In this document: one piece after another, positions 26,609 through 35,800 of the stretch
Numbering within the stretch: the first letter of the stretch is position 1
Layout of the letters: every line of letters starts with the position of its first letter
Assembly: GCF_005222205.1 (NCBI RefSeq)
Contig: NZ_CP032345.1
Span: forward strand, 2,233,501-2,297,500
Length of the DNA stretch: 64,000 nucleotides
Direction: 5' to 3'
Source of the DNA: Azospirillum brasilense
GTDB taxonomy: Bacteria > Pseudomonadota > Alphaproteobacteria > Azospirillales > Azospirillaceae
Made by a program: the position numbers and the translations under genes
The notes under the pieces: generated by a model
Told to the model about the DNA's origin: nothing
Database searches by the model: none
The model's input: only the letters and a program-made list of their open reading frames with translations

Positions 26609-27313
26609 ATGGCCGAGGAAAAACGTTCGAGGAAAACCGGGGGCGACCGTGTCGCGGTGATCTGCACGGCCTTGCGGCGCGCGATCATCGAGCGTGCGCT
26701 GTCGCCCGGAGACCGGCTGCCGGAGGATTCGCTGGGCGAACGCTTCGGCGTCAGCCGGACCATCGCCCGCAGCGCGCTCGGGCAGTTGGCGGCGGAAGGC
26801 CTCGTCGATCTGCGCCGGAACCGCATCGCCGTGGTCGCCGTGCCGTCCTTCGAGGATGCACGGGACATCTTCGACATCCGGGTCGATCTTGAGCGTCAGG
26901 TCGTCCGGCATCTGGCCGGCAAGCTGACCGAGGCCCAGGTGAAGCAGTTGAGGGCCATTGTCGACGCCGAACATCAGGCCCGGCATGGCGCCGAGGGGAT
27001 TTCGATCCGCCTGGCGACGGAATTCCATGTCCGGCTGGCGGAAATGACCGGCAAGCCCGTCCTGATCCGCTACGTGACGGAGATCTGCTACCGCGCGGGA
27101 TTGTCTCTGGCGGTTTTCAGCCGGCCCCATTCGTCCGAATGCGCGGTGAATGAGCATCTGGAACTGATCGAGGCGATCCGGACTGGCCCCGCCGACAAGG
27201 CCTGCGCCCTCATGGATGAGCATCTGGAGGCCGTGGCGTCCCGCGCGCTGCTGCAAAGCTCGGGCGCCAGGAGCCGGGACCTCATGGATATCCTGGCGCC
27301 CTACACCGAGTGA
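26609..27313 (+). CDS. GntR-family (FCD subgroup) transcriptional regulator
   Basis: The 234-residue protein has a GntR winged helix at residues about 15-80 (LPEDSLGERFGVSRTIARSAL, then LVDLRRNRIAVVAV) and an FCD domain (ARDIFDIRVDLERQVVRHLAG, EFHVRLAEMTGKPVLIRY, ECAVNEHLELIEAI). The ATG at 26609 was chosen over an adjacent GTG (26606); GGGAGAGG lies just upstream. It is divergent from the ABC importer and just upstream of the SnoaL/amidohydrolase pair, so it is the probable regulator of all of them through the two TGCATGCA motifs. Confidence 0.9.
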   Translation: MAEEKRSRKTGGDRVAVICTALRRAIIERALSPGDRLPEDSLGERFGVSRTIARSALGQLAAEGLVDLRRNRIAVVAVPSFEDARDIFDIRVDLERQVVRHLAGKLTEAQVKQLRAIVDAEHQARHGAEGISIRLATEFHVRLAEMTGKPVLIRYVTEICYRAGLSLAVFSRPHSSECAVNEHLELIEAIRTGPADKACALMDEHLEAVASRALLQSSGARSRDLMDILAPYTE

Positions 27314-27331
27314 GGGCGCCAGGCATTTTGG

Positions 27332-27730
27332 TCAGCGCGCGCAGGAGGGGTCGAGAATCCACTCGGCGCTGTCGTTCCAGACATCGGTTTCGACGATCAG
27401 CCCGTCCCGCACCACGAAGCGGTCGACATAGCGGTTGTTGTCGAAGGGCGTGCCGTCCGGCCAGGCGCCGTACAGGTAGCCGAGGCTGTAGACGATGGTT
27501 TCCGTCTCGCCCGGCACCACGTCATAGCGCTCGATCCGCTTCTTCACCCACTTGTAGCGGGCGGCGTTGAAGCCGGTCGGCCCGCTCGGCGTATCGAACA
27601 CGCGATGCCCGGTGAAGCGGCAGATGAACCCCGGGGCCACATGCTTCGCCGCGCGCACGGGATCGGGGGCCATGGAGGCGTCCAGATAATCCTTCACGGC
27701 CTGCAGGTCGCGTTCGGTCATCTCACTCAT
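27332..27730 (-). CDS. SnoaL/NTF2-like protein
   Basis: The 132-residue protein has the alpha+beta cone of the SnoaL-like/NTF2 superfamily: an initial helix (LQAVKDYLDASMAPDPVRAA), CRFTGHRVFDTPSGPTGFN, and strands YLYGAWPDGTPF and NRYVDRFVVRDGLIVET, ending in WILDPS. The ATG at 27730 follows GCGGAG seven bases upstream; the earlier ATG at 27754 has no ribosome binding site. Such proteins act as isomerases, cyclases or small hydrolases or only bind ligands. It overlaps the leader of the divergent amidohydrolase gene and probably shares its promoter region. Confidence 0.75.
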   Translation of the reverse strand: MSEMTERDLQAVKDYLDASMAPDPVRAAKHVAPGFICRFTGHRVFDTPSGPTGFNAARYKWVKKRIERYDVVPGETETIVYSLGYLYGAWPDGTPFDNNRYVDRFVVRDGLIVETDVWNDSAEWILDPSCAR

Positions 27731-27767
27731 TGGGAACTCCGCAAGTGTGGTCATGATGGCATCGAAA

Positions 27768-27789
27768 GTGCATACGGTTTATGCATGCA
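27768..27789. promoter_or_regulatory. GntR operator candidate, copy 2
   Basis: The motif GTGCATAC...ATGCATGCA, with palindromic TGCATGCA at 27782-27789, is the second copy of the element seen at 26481-26502. It lies just before the amidohydrolase start (27810) and upstream of the divergent SnoaL-like gene. Confidence 0.55.
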
Positions 27790-27809
27790 AATGTCACGCC
27801 GGATCTGAA

Positions 27810-29045
27810 ATGCCGCAGAACCAGAATTTCGACCTTCTCGTGCGCAACGCCCGCCTGTGGGGAGGGCAAGGCCTGCAGGACATCGCGGTCAGGCAAGGGA
27901 GGATCGCCGCCATCGGCCCTGCCTTGGCCGGTACCGCCGTCGTCGAAGAGGACGCTGGCGGGCGTCTCGTCCTGCCAGGGCTGGTCGATACGCACATCCA
28001 TCTCGACAAATCCTGCCTGCTCTGCCGGTGTCGCGATGCCGGCGGCGGACTCAAGGGGGCAATCGCCGCGGTGTCCCGCCTGAAAAGGGATTTCACGATC
28101 GAGGATGTCTACGATCGCGGCGCCCGCACCCTGGAGCGGGCGATCACGCAGGGCACCATGCACATGCGGGCCCATGTGGAACTCGATCCGCTGGTCGGTC
28201 TGCGCAGTTTCGAGGCCATGAAGCGGCTCAAGCGGGATTACGCCTTCGCCATCGATCTGTCGATCTGCGTCTTCCCGCAGGAGGGAATGACCCATGATCC
28301 GGCGGTCGAGCGGTTGCTGATCCAGGCCCTGGCGGAGGGGGCCGATCTTCTGGGCGGCTGTCCCTACACCGACGCCGATCCGTCCCTGCAGATGGAACGG
28401 ATCTTCGCCCTGGCGGTGGCGCACGACGTCGATCTCGATTTCCATCTGGACTTCGATCTCGATCCCAGCTGGTCCCATCTCGAGGAGATTTGCCGGAGGA
28501 CGATGGCGGCGGGCTGGCAGGGGCGGGTCGCCGTCGGCCATGCCACCAAGCTCGCGGCCATCGATGATGCCGCGCTGGAGCGGATGACCGCGCTCCTGGC
28601 CGGCGCCGGCGTGGGGGTGACGGCCTTGCCCGCGACGGATCTCTACCTCAACGGGCGCGATGCCAACCACCGGGCCCCGCGCGGGGTGGCGCCGGTTCAT
28701 CGGCTGGCGGAAGGGGGCGTCACCGTCTCGGTCGCGACCAACAATGTCCTGAATCCCTTCACGCCCTTTGGCGATGGCTCGCTGATCCGGATGGGCAATC
28801 TCTACGCGAACCTCATGCATCTGGGGCCTGAACGCTTCGGCGACTGCCTCGGCATGATCTCCACCGGGGCCGCCCGGCTGATGCGGATCGCGGACTATGG
28901 CATCGCGGTCGGCGGGCAGGCGGACATGGTCGTGCTCGACGCCGATGACGAGGCCGACGCCTTCGGCGGAATAGCCACGCCGCTCATGGGATTCAAGCGC
29001 GGCCGCAAGAGCTTTGTTCGACCGGCCGCGACGCTGGTGCGGTGA
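27810..29045 (+). CDS. cytosine-deaminase-like amidohydrolase
   Basis: The 411-residue enzyme belongs to the cytosine deaminase/N-isopropylammelide hydrolase branch of the amidohydrolase superfamily. It has the hallmark GLVDTHIHLDKSCLL (metal-binding HxH plus the HLDK extension), MRAHVELDP, a histidine in DFHLDFDLDP, VAVGHATKLAA, and ATNNVLNPFTPFGDGSL in place of the usual GTDNVRDPFxPxGxxD. The frame is open from 27747, but the MPQNQNFDLLV start at 27810 matches the family. It probably deaminates or opens a small N-heterocycle. Together with the importer, GntR regulator and SnoaL-like protein it forms a dedicated uptake-and-hydrolysis module. Confidence 0.87.
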   Translation: MPQNQNFDLLVRNARLWGGQGLQDIAVRQGRIAAIGPALAGTAVVEEDAGGRLVLPGLVDTHIHLDKSCLLCRCRDAGGGLKGAIAAVSRLKRDFTIEDVYDRGARTLERAITQGTMHMRAHVELDPLVGLRSFEAMKRLKRDYAFAIDLSICVFPQEGMTHDPAVERLLIQALAEGADLLGGCPYTDADPSLQMERIFALAVAHDVDLDFHLDFDLDPSWSHLEEICRRTMAAGWQGRVAVGHATKLAAIDDAALERMTALLAGAGVGVTALPATDLYLNGRDANHRAPRGVAPVHRLAEGGVTVSVATNNVLNPFTPFGDGSLIRMGNLYANLMHLGPERFGDCLGMISTGAARLMRIADYGIAVGGQADMVVLDADDEADAFGGIATPLMGFKRGRKSFVRPAATLVR

Positions 29046-29434
29046 CGGGCATCCCTGCCGCCAGCCCTCCCATGTCGGGCCACACATAGGGGCCGTTGCC
29101 GGGTGGTTCCGTTTGGAGACGGGCTCGCCGCGGCTTTCGCCCCATTTCGACCGCCGCAAAGGCACTGGATTGCTCTGCAGCGGTCCTTTCGGGAATGGGG
29201 CACGGTTCTTCGGCGTGTCCTACGGTGCGGGCGGTGCGGTGTTTCGTACGGGAGGACCCTCGATGGGGTGGGCGGGGTCGTTGTAGCCTGGGGACGAGGG
29301 GTGTCCGAAGTCCGCGTTCGGCGGGACAATCGTTCCGGGCAAACCAAGCTCCGTTGAGTTCGAACAACAACATCCTGAACGCCGCCCGCAAGGCCTTCTC
29401 CGACCGCGACTCCGGTGGCCGCGGCCCTGTTCGA
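29046..29434. other. intergenic region with no recognised gene
   Basis: No frame gives a recognisable product here. It sits between the amidohydrolase stop and the glucarate dehydratase relic and probably consists of decayed sequence. Confidence 0.45.
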
Positions 29435-29665
29435 CGATGTGCCATGAATGGGGCCTGACCTGGGGGCCTCCATCACCCACTTCGACATCTTGCTGGCGAT
29501 GTTCAGCCACGTCGCCGCCGCGGCGCCGGGCAAGATCACCGCGATCGACACCGACTGGAGCTGGCAGGACGGACAGCGCCTCACCAAGGAGCTGTTCCAG
29601 ATCAGGGGCGGTCTGATGGTCGTCCTGCAGAAGCCGGGCCTGGGCGCCCGCGACGACGCCATTGC
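29435..29665 (+). pseudogene. glucarate dehydratase (GudD) C-terminal remnant
   Basis: One + frame reads HEWGLTWG near 29442-29466; after a frameshift the next reads [20 protein letters not shown] followed by [19 protein letters not shown] and KPGLGA. Glucarate dehydratase of the enolase superfamily has EWGLTWGSHSNNHFD, the [12 protein letters not shown] helix and the WQxGQRLTKEP and PxKPGLG stretches in exactly this order. Only about 70 codons survive, with at least one frameshift and no start, so it is a relic of a former D-glucarate catabolic locus. Confidence 0.75.
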
Positions 29666-29818
29666 CATGCAGGGCCTGATCGCCGGTTGCTCCCCGGCTG
29701 GCGAAGGAAGCCGCCTGTGGTCTGGATGAACGAGGCGGTGCAGCATGATCCTGACAGCGGCGACGGTGACCACGGCCTCGGCAACGTCCATGCGCTCCTC
29801 ATTGATCCTTGGGCAATC

Positions 29819-32800
29819 TTAGGGGCCGGCGGAGCAATTCGATGCTTCTGAAACGCAGACAAGCACGCTGTTGAATCGGCGGCCCGCCATGAGATTGACG
29901 CCGGTTGCCGTACCGACATTCTTGATGCCCGGTTGCAGCGAGACCACCCAGGGCATAGCGGTGGATACGAGGGAGTGATTTTTGGCGAGGGTGCTGGCGG
30001 TGAGTTCCCGCGCCTCGGAAGGTGCCGCAACGATCGTCAGCAGGTTCGGCACAAAAGCAATGGCGTAGTTCGGCGAAGCGGCCAGCGAGCCCTGGGTGAT
30101 GGCGTAGGCGCCGACGCCGCTGGTGTTGGTGGCCGCGGTGGCGAGGCTGCCCGACAGCGTATCGCCGTTGACCAGGGAGCCGCTGGTGATGGCGTAAGTC
30201 AGGGTCAGGTTGGCGTCGCCGTAGGCCCGGCTTTGCGCGTCGGCTGTGACCGTGAGGCTCCGCGGCGTCACCGTGAGGTTGGCGCCGGTGTAGGTGATGG
30301 CGTAGTTCGGCGATGCAGCCAGCAAACCCTGGGTGATGGCGTAGGTGCCGACGCCGCTGGCTCCGGTGGCCGCGGTGGCAAGGTTGCCCGACAGCGTGTC
30401 GCCATTGACCAACCCTCCACCACCCACGCTGTAGGTCAGCGCCGGGTTGGCGTCGCCGTAGCTCCGGCTTTGCGCGTCGGCCGTGACGGCGAGGCTTCGC
30501 GGCGTCACCGTGAGGTTGGCGCCGCTGTAGGTGAGGCTGTAGTTCGGCGACGCCGCCAGCGAGCCCTGGGTGATGGCGTAGGTGCCGACGTTGCTGGTTC
30601 CAGTGGCCGTGGTGGCGAGGCTGCCCGACAGTGCGTCGCCGTTGACCAGGGAGCCGCTGGTGATGGCGTAAGTCAGGGTCAGGTTGGCGTCGCCGTAGCT
30701 CCGGCTTTGCGCGTCAGCCGTGACCGCAAGACCCCTCGGCGTCACCGTGAGGTTGGCGCCAGTGTAGGTGAGGGCGTAGTTCGGCGAAGCGGCCAACGAG
30801 CCCTGGGTGATGGCGTAGGCGCCGACGTTGCTGGTCCCAGTGGCCGTGGTGGCGAGGCTGCCCGACAGCGTGTCGCCGTTGACCAACCCTCCACCACCCA
30901 CGCTGTAGGTCAGCGCCGGGTTGGCGTCGCCGTAGCTCCGGCTTTGCGCGTCGGCCGTGACGGCGAGGCTTCGCGGCGTCACCGTGAGGTTGGCGCCGCT
31001 GTAGGTGAGGCTGTAGTTCGGCGATGCGGCCAGCGAGCCCTGGGTGATGGCGTAGGTGCCGACGCCGCTGGCATTGGTTGCCGCGGTAGCAAGGTTGCCG
31101 GACAGCGCGTCACCGTTGACCAGAGAGCCGCCGGAAATGCTGTAGCTCAGCGCCGGATTGGCGTCGCCATAGCTCCGGCTTTGCGCGTCGGCTGTGACCG
31201 CAAGACCCCTCGGCGTCACCGTGAGGTTGGCGCCAGTGTAGGTGAGGGCGTAGTTCGGCGAAGCGGCCAACGAGCCCTGGGTGATGGCGTAGGCGCCGAC
31301 GTTGCTGGTCCCAGTGGCCGTGGTGGCGAGGCTGCCCGACAGCGTGTCGCCGTTGACCAACCCTCCACCACCCACGCTGTAGGTCAGCGCCGGGTTGGCG
31401 TCGCCGTAGCTCCGGCTTTGCGCGTCGGCCGTGACGGCGAGGCTTCGCGGCGTCACCGTGAGGTTGGCGCCGCTGTAGGTGAGGCTGTAGTTCGGCGATG
31501 CGGCCAGCGAGCCCTGGGTGATGGCGTAGGTGCCGACGCCGCTGGCGTTGGTTGCCGCGGTGGCAAGGTTGCCCGACAGTGCGTCGCCATTGACCAGCCC
31601 TCCGCCACCCACGCTGTAGGACAGCGCCGGGTTAGCGTCGCCGTAGCTCCGACTTTGCGCGCCGGCTGTGACTGCAAGACCCCTCGGCGTCACCGTGAGG
31701 TTAGCGCCGCTGTAGGTGAGGGTGTAGTTCGATGAGGCGGCCAGCGAGCCCTGGGTGATGGCGTAGGCGCCGACGCCGCTGGCTCCGGTGGCTGCTGTGG
31801 CAAGGCTGCCCGACAGCGTGTCGCCGTTGACCAGGGAACCGCTGGTGATGGCGTAAGTCAGCGCCGGGTTGGCGTCGCCGTAGGCCCGGCTTTGCGCATC
31901 GGCTGTGACCGCGAGGCTTCGCGGCGTCACCGTGAGGTTGGCGCCGCTGTAGGTGATGGCGTAGTTCGGCGAAGCGGCCAGCGAGCCCTGGGTGATGGCG
32001 TAGGCGCCGACGCCGCTGGTTCCAGTGGCCGTGGTGGCGAGGCTGCCCGACAGTGCGTCGCCATTGACCAGCCCTCCACCACCCACGCTGTAGGACAGCG
32101 CCGGGTTAGCGTCGCCGTAGCTCCGACTTTGCGCGCCGGCTGTGACTGCAAGACCCCTCGGCGTCACCGTGAGGTTAGCGCCGCTGTAGGTGAGGGTGTA
32201 GTTCGATGAGGCGGCCAGCGAGCCCTGGGTGATGGCGTAGGCGCCGACGCCGCTGGCTCCGGTGGCTGTGGTGGCAAGGTTGCCGGACAGCGCGTCGCCG
32301 TTGACCAGGGAACCGCTGGTGATGGCGTAAGTCAGCGCCGGGTTGGCGTCGCCGTAGCTCCGGCTTTGCGCGTCAGCCGTGACCGTGAGGCTCCGCGGCG
32401 TCACCGTGAGGTTGGCGCCGGTGTAGGTGAGGGCGTAGTTCGGCGATGCGGCCAGCGAGCCCTGGGTGATGGCGTAGGTGCCGACGCCGCTGGCTCCGGT
32501 GGCTGCTGTGGCAAGGCTGCCCGACAGCGTGTCGCCGTTGGCCAGGGAGCCGCTGGTGATGGCGTAAGTCAGGGTCAGGTTGGCGTCGCCATAGGTCCGG
32601 CTTTGCGCGTCGGCTGTGACCGTGAGGCTCCGCGGCGTCACCGTGAACAGGCCCGTGTTCGACAAGCTGATGGCATAGCCGCCCGACGCGGCGAGCGTGC
32701 CGAGACCAAGGGTGTAGCCGTAGTCACCAGCCCCGGCCGTCGCAGCGGAACCCGAGGAGGACACGGATGGGGCGCCGCTCAGGACGGCGGCGGCGGTGTC

Positions 32801-35800
32801 GGCGAGATAGGCGCCGGTGACGCCGGGGGAAAGGCCGGTGATGGTGTAGGAGGCGCCGGCGCTGGTGGTTCCGTCGTCGCCATACGTCTTGCCGGCGTTG
32901 ACGGTCGTCACCGTCACCAACGGCTGTTCGGCGAAGACGTAGCGGTTGCCGGCGGCGCCCACCGTGGCGCCGGCGGACGTGTTCCAGACCGCGGTGTTGC
33001 CGCTGTCGAGACCTCCGAAGGTGTTGCCAACTGAGTTGGCCGAATAGATCAGCCAACGGTCCGAGGTCGCTGTCACCGCGTCGCTGCCGCGGTTGTTGAC
33101 GAAGGCCCCGGTGGCGGACAGGGTCACCGCGGTGCCGCTGACGGTGCCGGTGGCGCCGATGGTGAGGTTGCCGGCGGTGCCGACGCTCACCGTGCCGGTG
33201 GCGGTCAGGGCGTCGTCGATGGTGAAGGCGCCGGAGGCGGTGATCGCGCGGTTGGCGAAGGTTCCGGTGATCCCGCTGCCGCCGCTGCTGGCGGCATAGG
33301 CGGTGTCGAGGGCGGACAGCGTGGTCAGCGCGGTGAACTCGCGGAACATGCCGCCGGTGATGTCGAAATCCGTCACCCGGCCGGTGGTGACGCCGGTCCG
33401 GAAGGTGGCGCCGTTGGTGGCGGCTCCGGTCGACCAGGCGAGCAAAGACGAACCGCCGGTGGCGATGCTGCCCGACGGCAGCGCCACGTAATAGGAACCA
33501 TCGGCTCCGACGGACACGATGGCGACCGTGCCGGTGTCGGCGCGCAGATGGACCGTGCCGCCGGTGGGCGCCGTTCCGGACACCGCCTGCACACCGTCGG
33601 GGAAGAGGCTGGTCAGGTAGGGGTAGAGGCCGGAGGACAGGGTGAAGCCGCCGCCGAGCCCCGCCGCCGCCGTGCCGTCCTGGAACTGCGCCGTGGTCAG
33701 GCCGGTGGCGGACTGGCCGCTGCTGTTGGTGCCGAAGGCGGCGCTTCGGCCGCTGGTCGCGGTGTTCCACAAGCCGCCGGTGATCGTCCCGGCGTTGGAC
33801 CCGACAAGGCCGCCGACGTCCGTGGTGCCGGTGACGGCGCCGGTGGCGTAGGCGGCGGTGATCCCGCTGCCCGGTCTGTTGTCTCCGACGAGACCGCCGA
33901 CGCGGGTGCCGCCGCTGACCGCGCCGCCGGCGTGGGCGTTGGTGATCGTACCAGTGTTGAATCCGACGAGGCCGCCGACCGCTTGGTTCCCGTTGGCGGT
34001 GCCGGTGGCGTAGGCGGTGGTGATCGTGCCGGTGTTGGCCCCGGCGAGGCCGCCGACGTTGGTGGTGCCGGTGACGGCGCCGGTGGCGTAGGCTTTGGTG
34101 ATCGTACCGTAATTGGCTCCGACGAGGCCGCCGATCGCGGTGGTTCCGCTGACGGCGCCGGTGGCGTGGGCGCTGGTGATCGTGCCGTTGGCGTAGTGGT
34201 ACCCGACGAGGCCGCCGACGGCTTGGCTTCCGCTGACGGTGCCGGTGGCGGTGGCGTTGGCGATCGTGCCGTCGCTGGACCCGGCGAGGATGCCGACGAA
34301 GGTGCCGCCGTTGACCGAACCGCCGACGAGGCCGATGTCGCGCACCGCTCCGCTCGTGTCGATATTGCAGAACAGGCCGGCGCAGGAGGAGGGCGCGCTG
34401 ACGGTCAGCCCGGCGATGCTGTGCCCGAGCCCCTCGAAGACCCCGGTGAACACTCCGGTGACGGGCGCGGCGGTGTAGGTCGTGCCCGAGGCGTCGAGGC
34501 TCCGCGCCAGCGCGTAGCGCCCCGACAGGCCGGCGCTGTCGATGCCGTCGATGTCGGCCATGGAGTACAGCAGCGTGTAGGCGTTGCCGTTGACGGTCAG
34601 CGTGCCGCCGGCGCTGGATGTGATGGCCGCGCCGGCGGCGTCGGTGTAGGTCAGGCCGGCGCCGTTGCCGAAGCTGAGGTTGGTGACGGAACCGGTGTCG
34701 TAGGCGAGCGCCACCGCGCCCGCGCCCGCGCCTTGGACGGTGACGGGGGCGTTGATCGCCAGCGCGCCGCCCGACAGCAGGCCGAGGTTGCCGCCCGACT
34801 GGATGGTGACGGGGCTGGAAACGGTGAGCGGCGCGCCGGTCGCCGTGCGCACCAGGAATCCGCCCGCCGTGTCCACGGCCTGGTCGATGGTGAAGCCGGC
34901 GCCGGTGGCGAGGAAGCCCCGCCCGGCGATGGCGTCGATCACCGCGGCGGCGGCCGCGTCGTTGCCGGCGGCGGCGATGGCGGAGCTTCGCGCCACCGCC
35001 GGCGTCGGTGCGCCCGACAGGGTCGTCGCCGCCGTCGAGAGGGTCAGCGTCTTGCCGTAGACGTTGATGCCGGATTGCAGCCCGGTCCCGGTCGCGGTGG
35101 CGAGCGTTGCCGCGTCGGTCGATCCGGTCGTGGCGTTGGCGGCGGTGGTGACCAGCAGGCTGTCGCCGCCGCCGAAGGACCCGGCCCGACCGGCGATGTA
35201 GTAGGAGCCGTCGGCTCCCGTCGTCGCCGTGCCGAAGGCGCTGCCCTTGGCGAAGCCGGTCACCGTCACGGCACCGCCAGACCCGGACGCGGCGACGGTC
35301 GTCCCGGCATCCTTGTAGACGGTGCCCGACATCGCCTGCACGCCGCCGGGAGAGAGGCTGGTCAGGTAGGGATAGAGGCCGGCACCGCCGCCGAAGGCGG
35401 CGCCGAGGCTGGTGGCGGCGGCGGCGGTTTGGAGAGTCGCCCTGGTCCGGGCGTTGGTGCCGGCGGAAGGACCGATGCCGACGCCAGCGCTTCGACCGGT
35501 GGTTTGGGTGTCCCAGTAGAGGTTGGAGAGGTTTCCGGACGAGCCCTCCCCGACCACGCCGCCGGCGTACAGGGGACTGTTGGTGGCGCCCGTCGCGTAG
35601 GCGTTGCCGATGGAGCCGCCGTTGGTTCCGACGAGACCGCCGGCGCTGTAGCTGCTGGCGGTGACGGCGCCGGTGGCGTAGGCGTTGGTGATCTGGCCGG
35701 TGTTGTAGCCGACGAGGCCGCCGACGCTCCTGGAGCCGCTGGCGGCGCCGGTGGCGTAGGCGTTGGTGACCATGCCCTCGCTCTGCCCGGCGAGGCCGCC

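Noticed and set aside
29933..31735. 600-codon frame antisense to the TpsA MBG repeats
   Set aside because: Mirrors the 237-bp repeats of the real gene and has no independent start or domain.
30020..32645. Regularly spaced repeats that might be taken for a CRISPR array
   Set aside because: Repeats are 237 bp, contiguous and in-frame coding; there are no short repeats with unique spacers and no cas genes.
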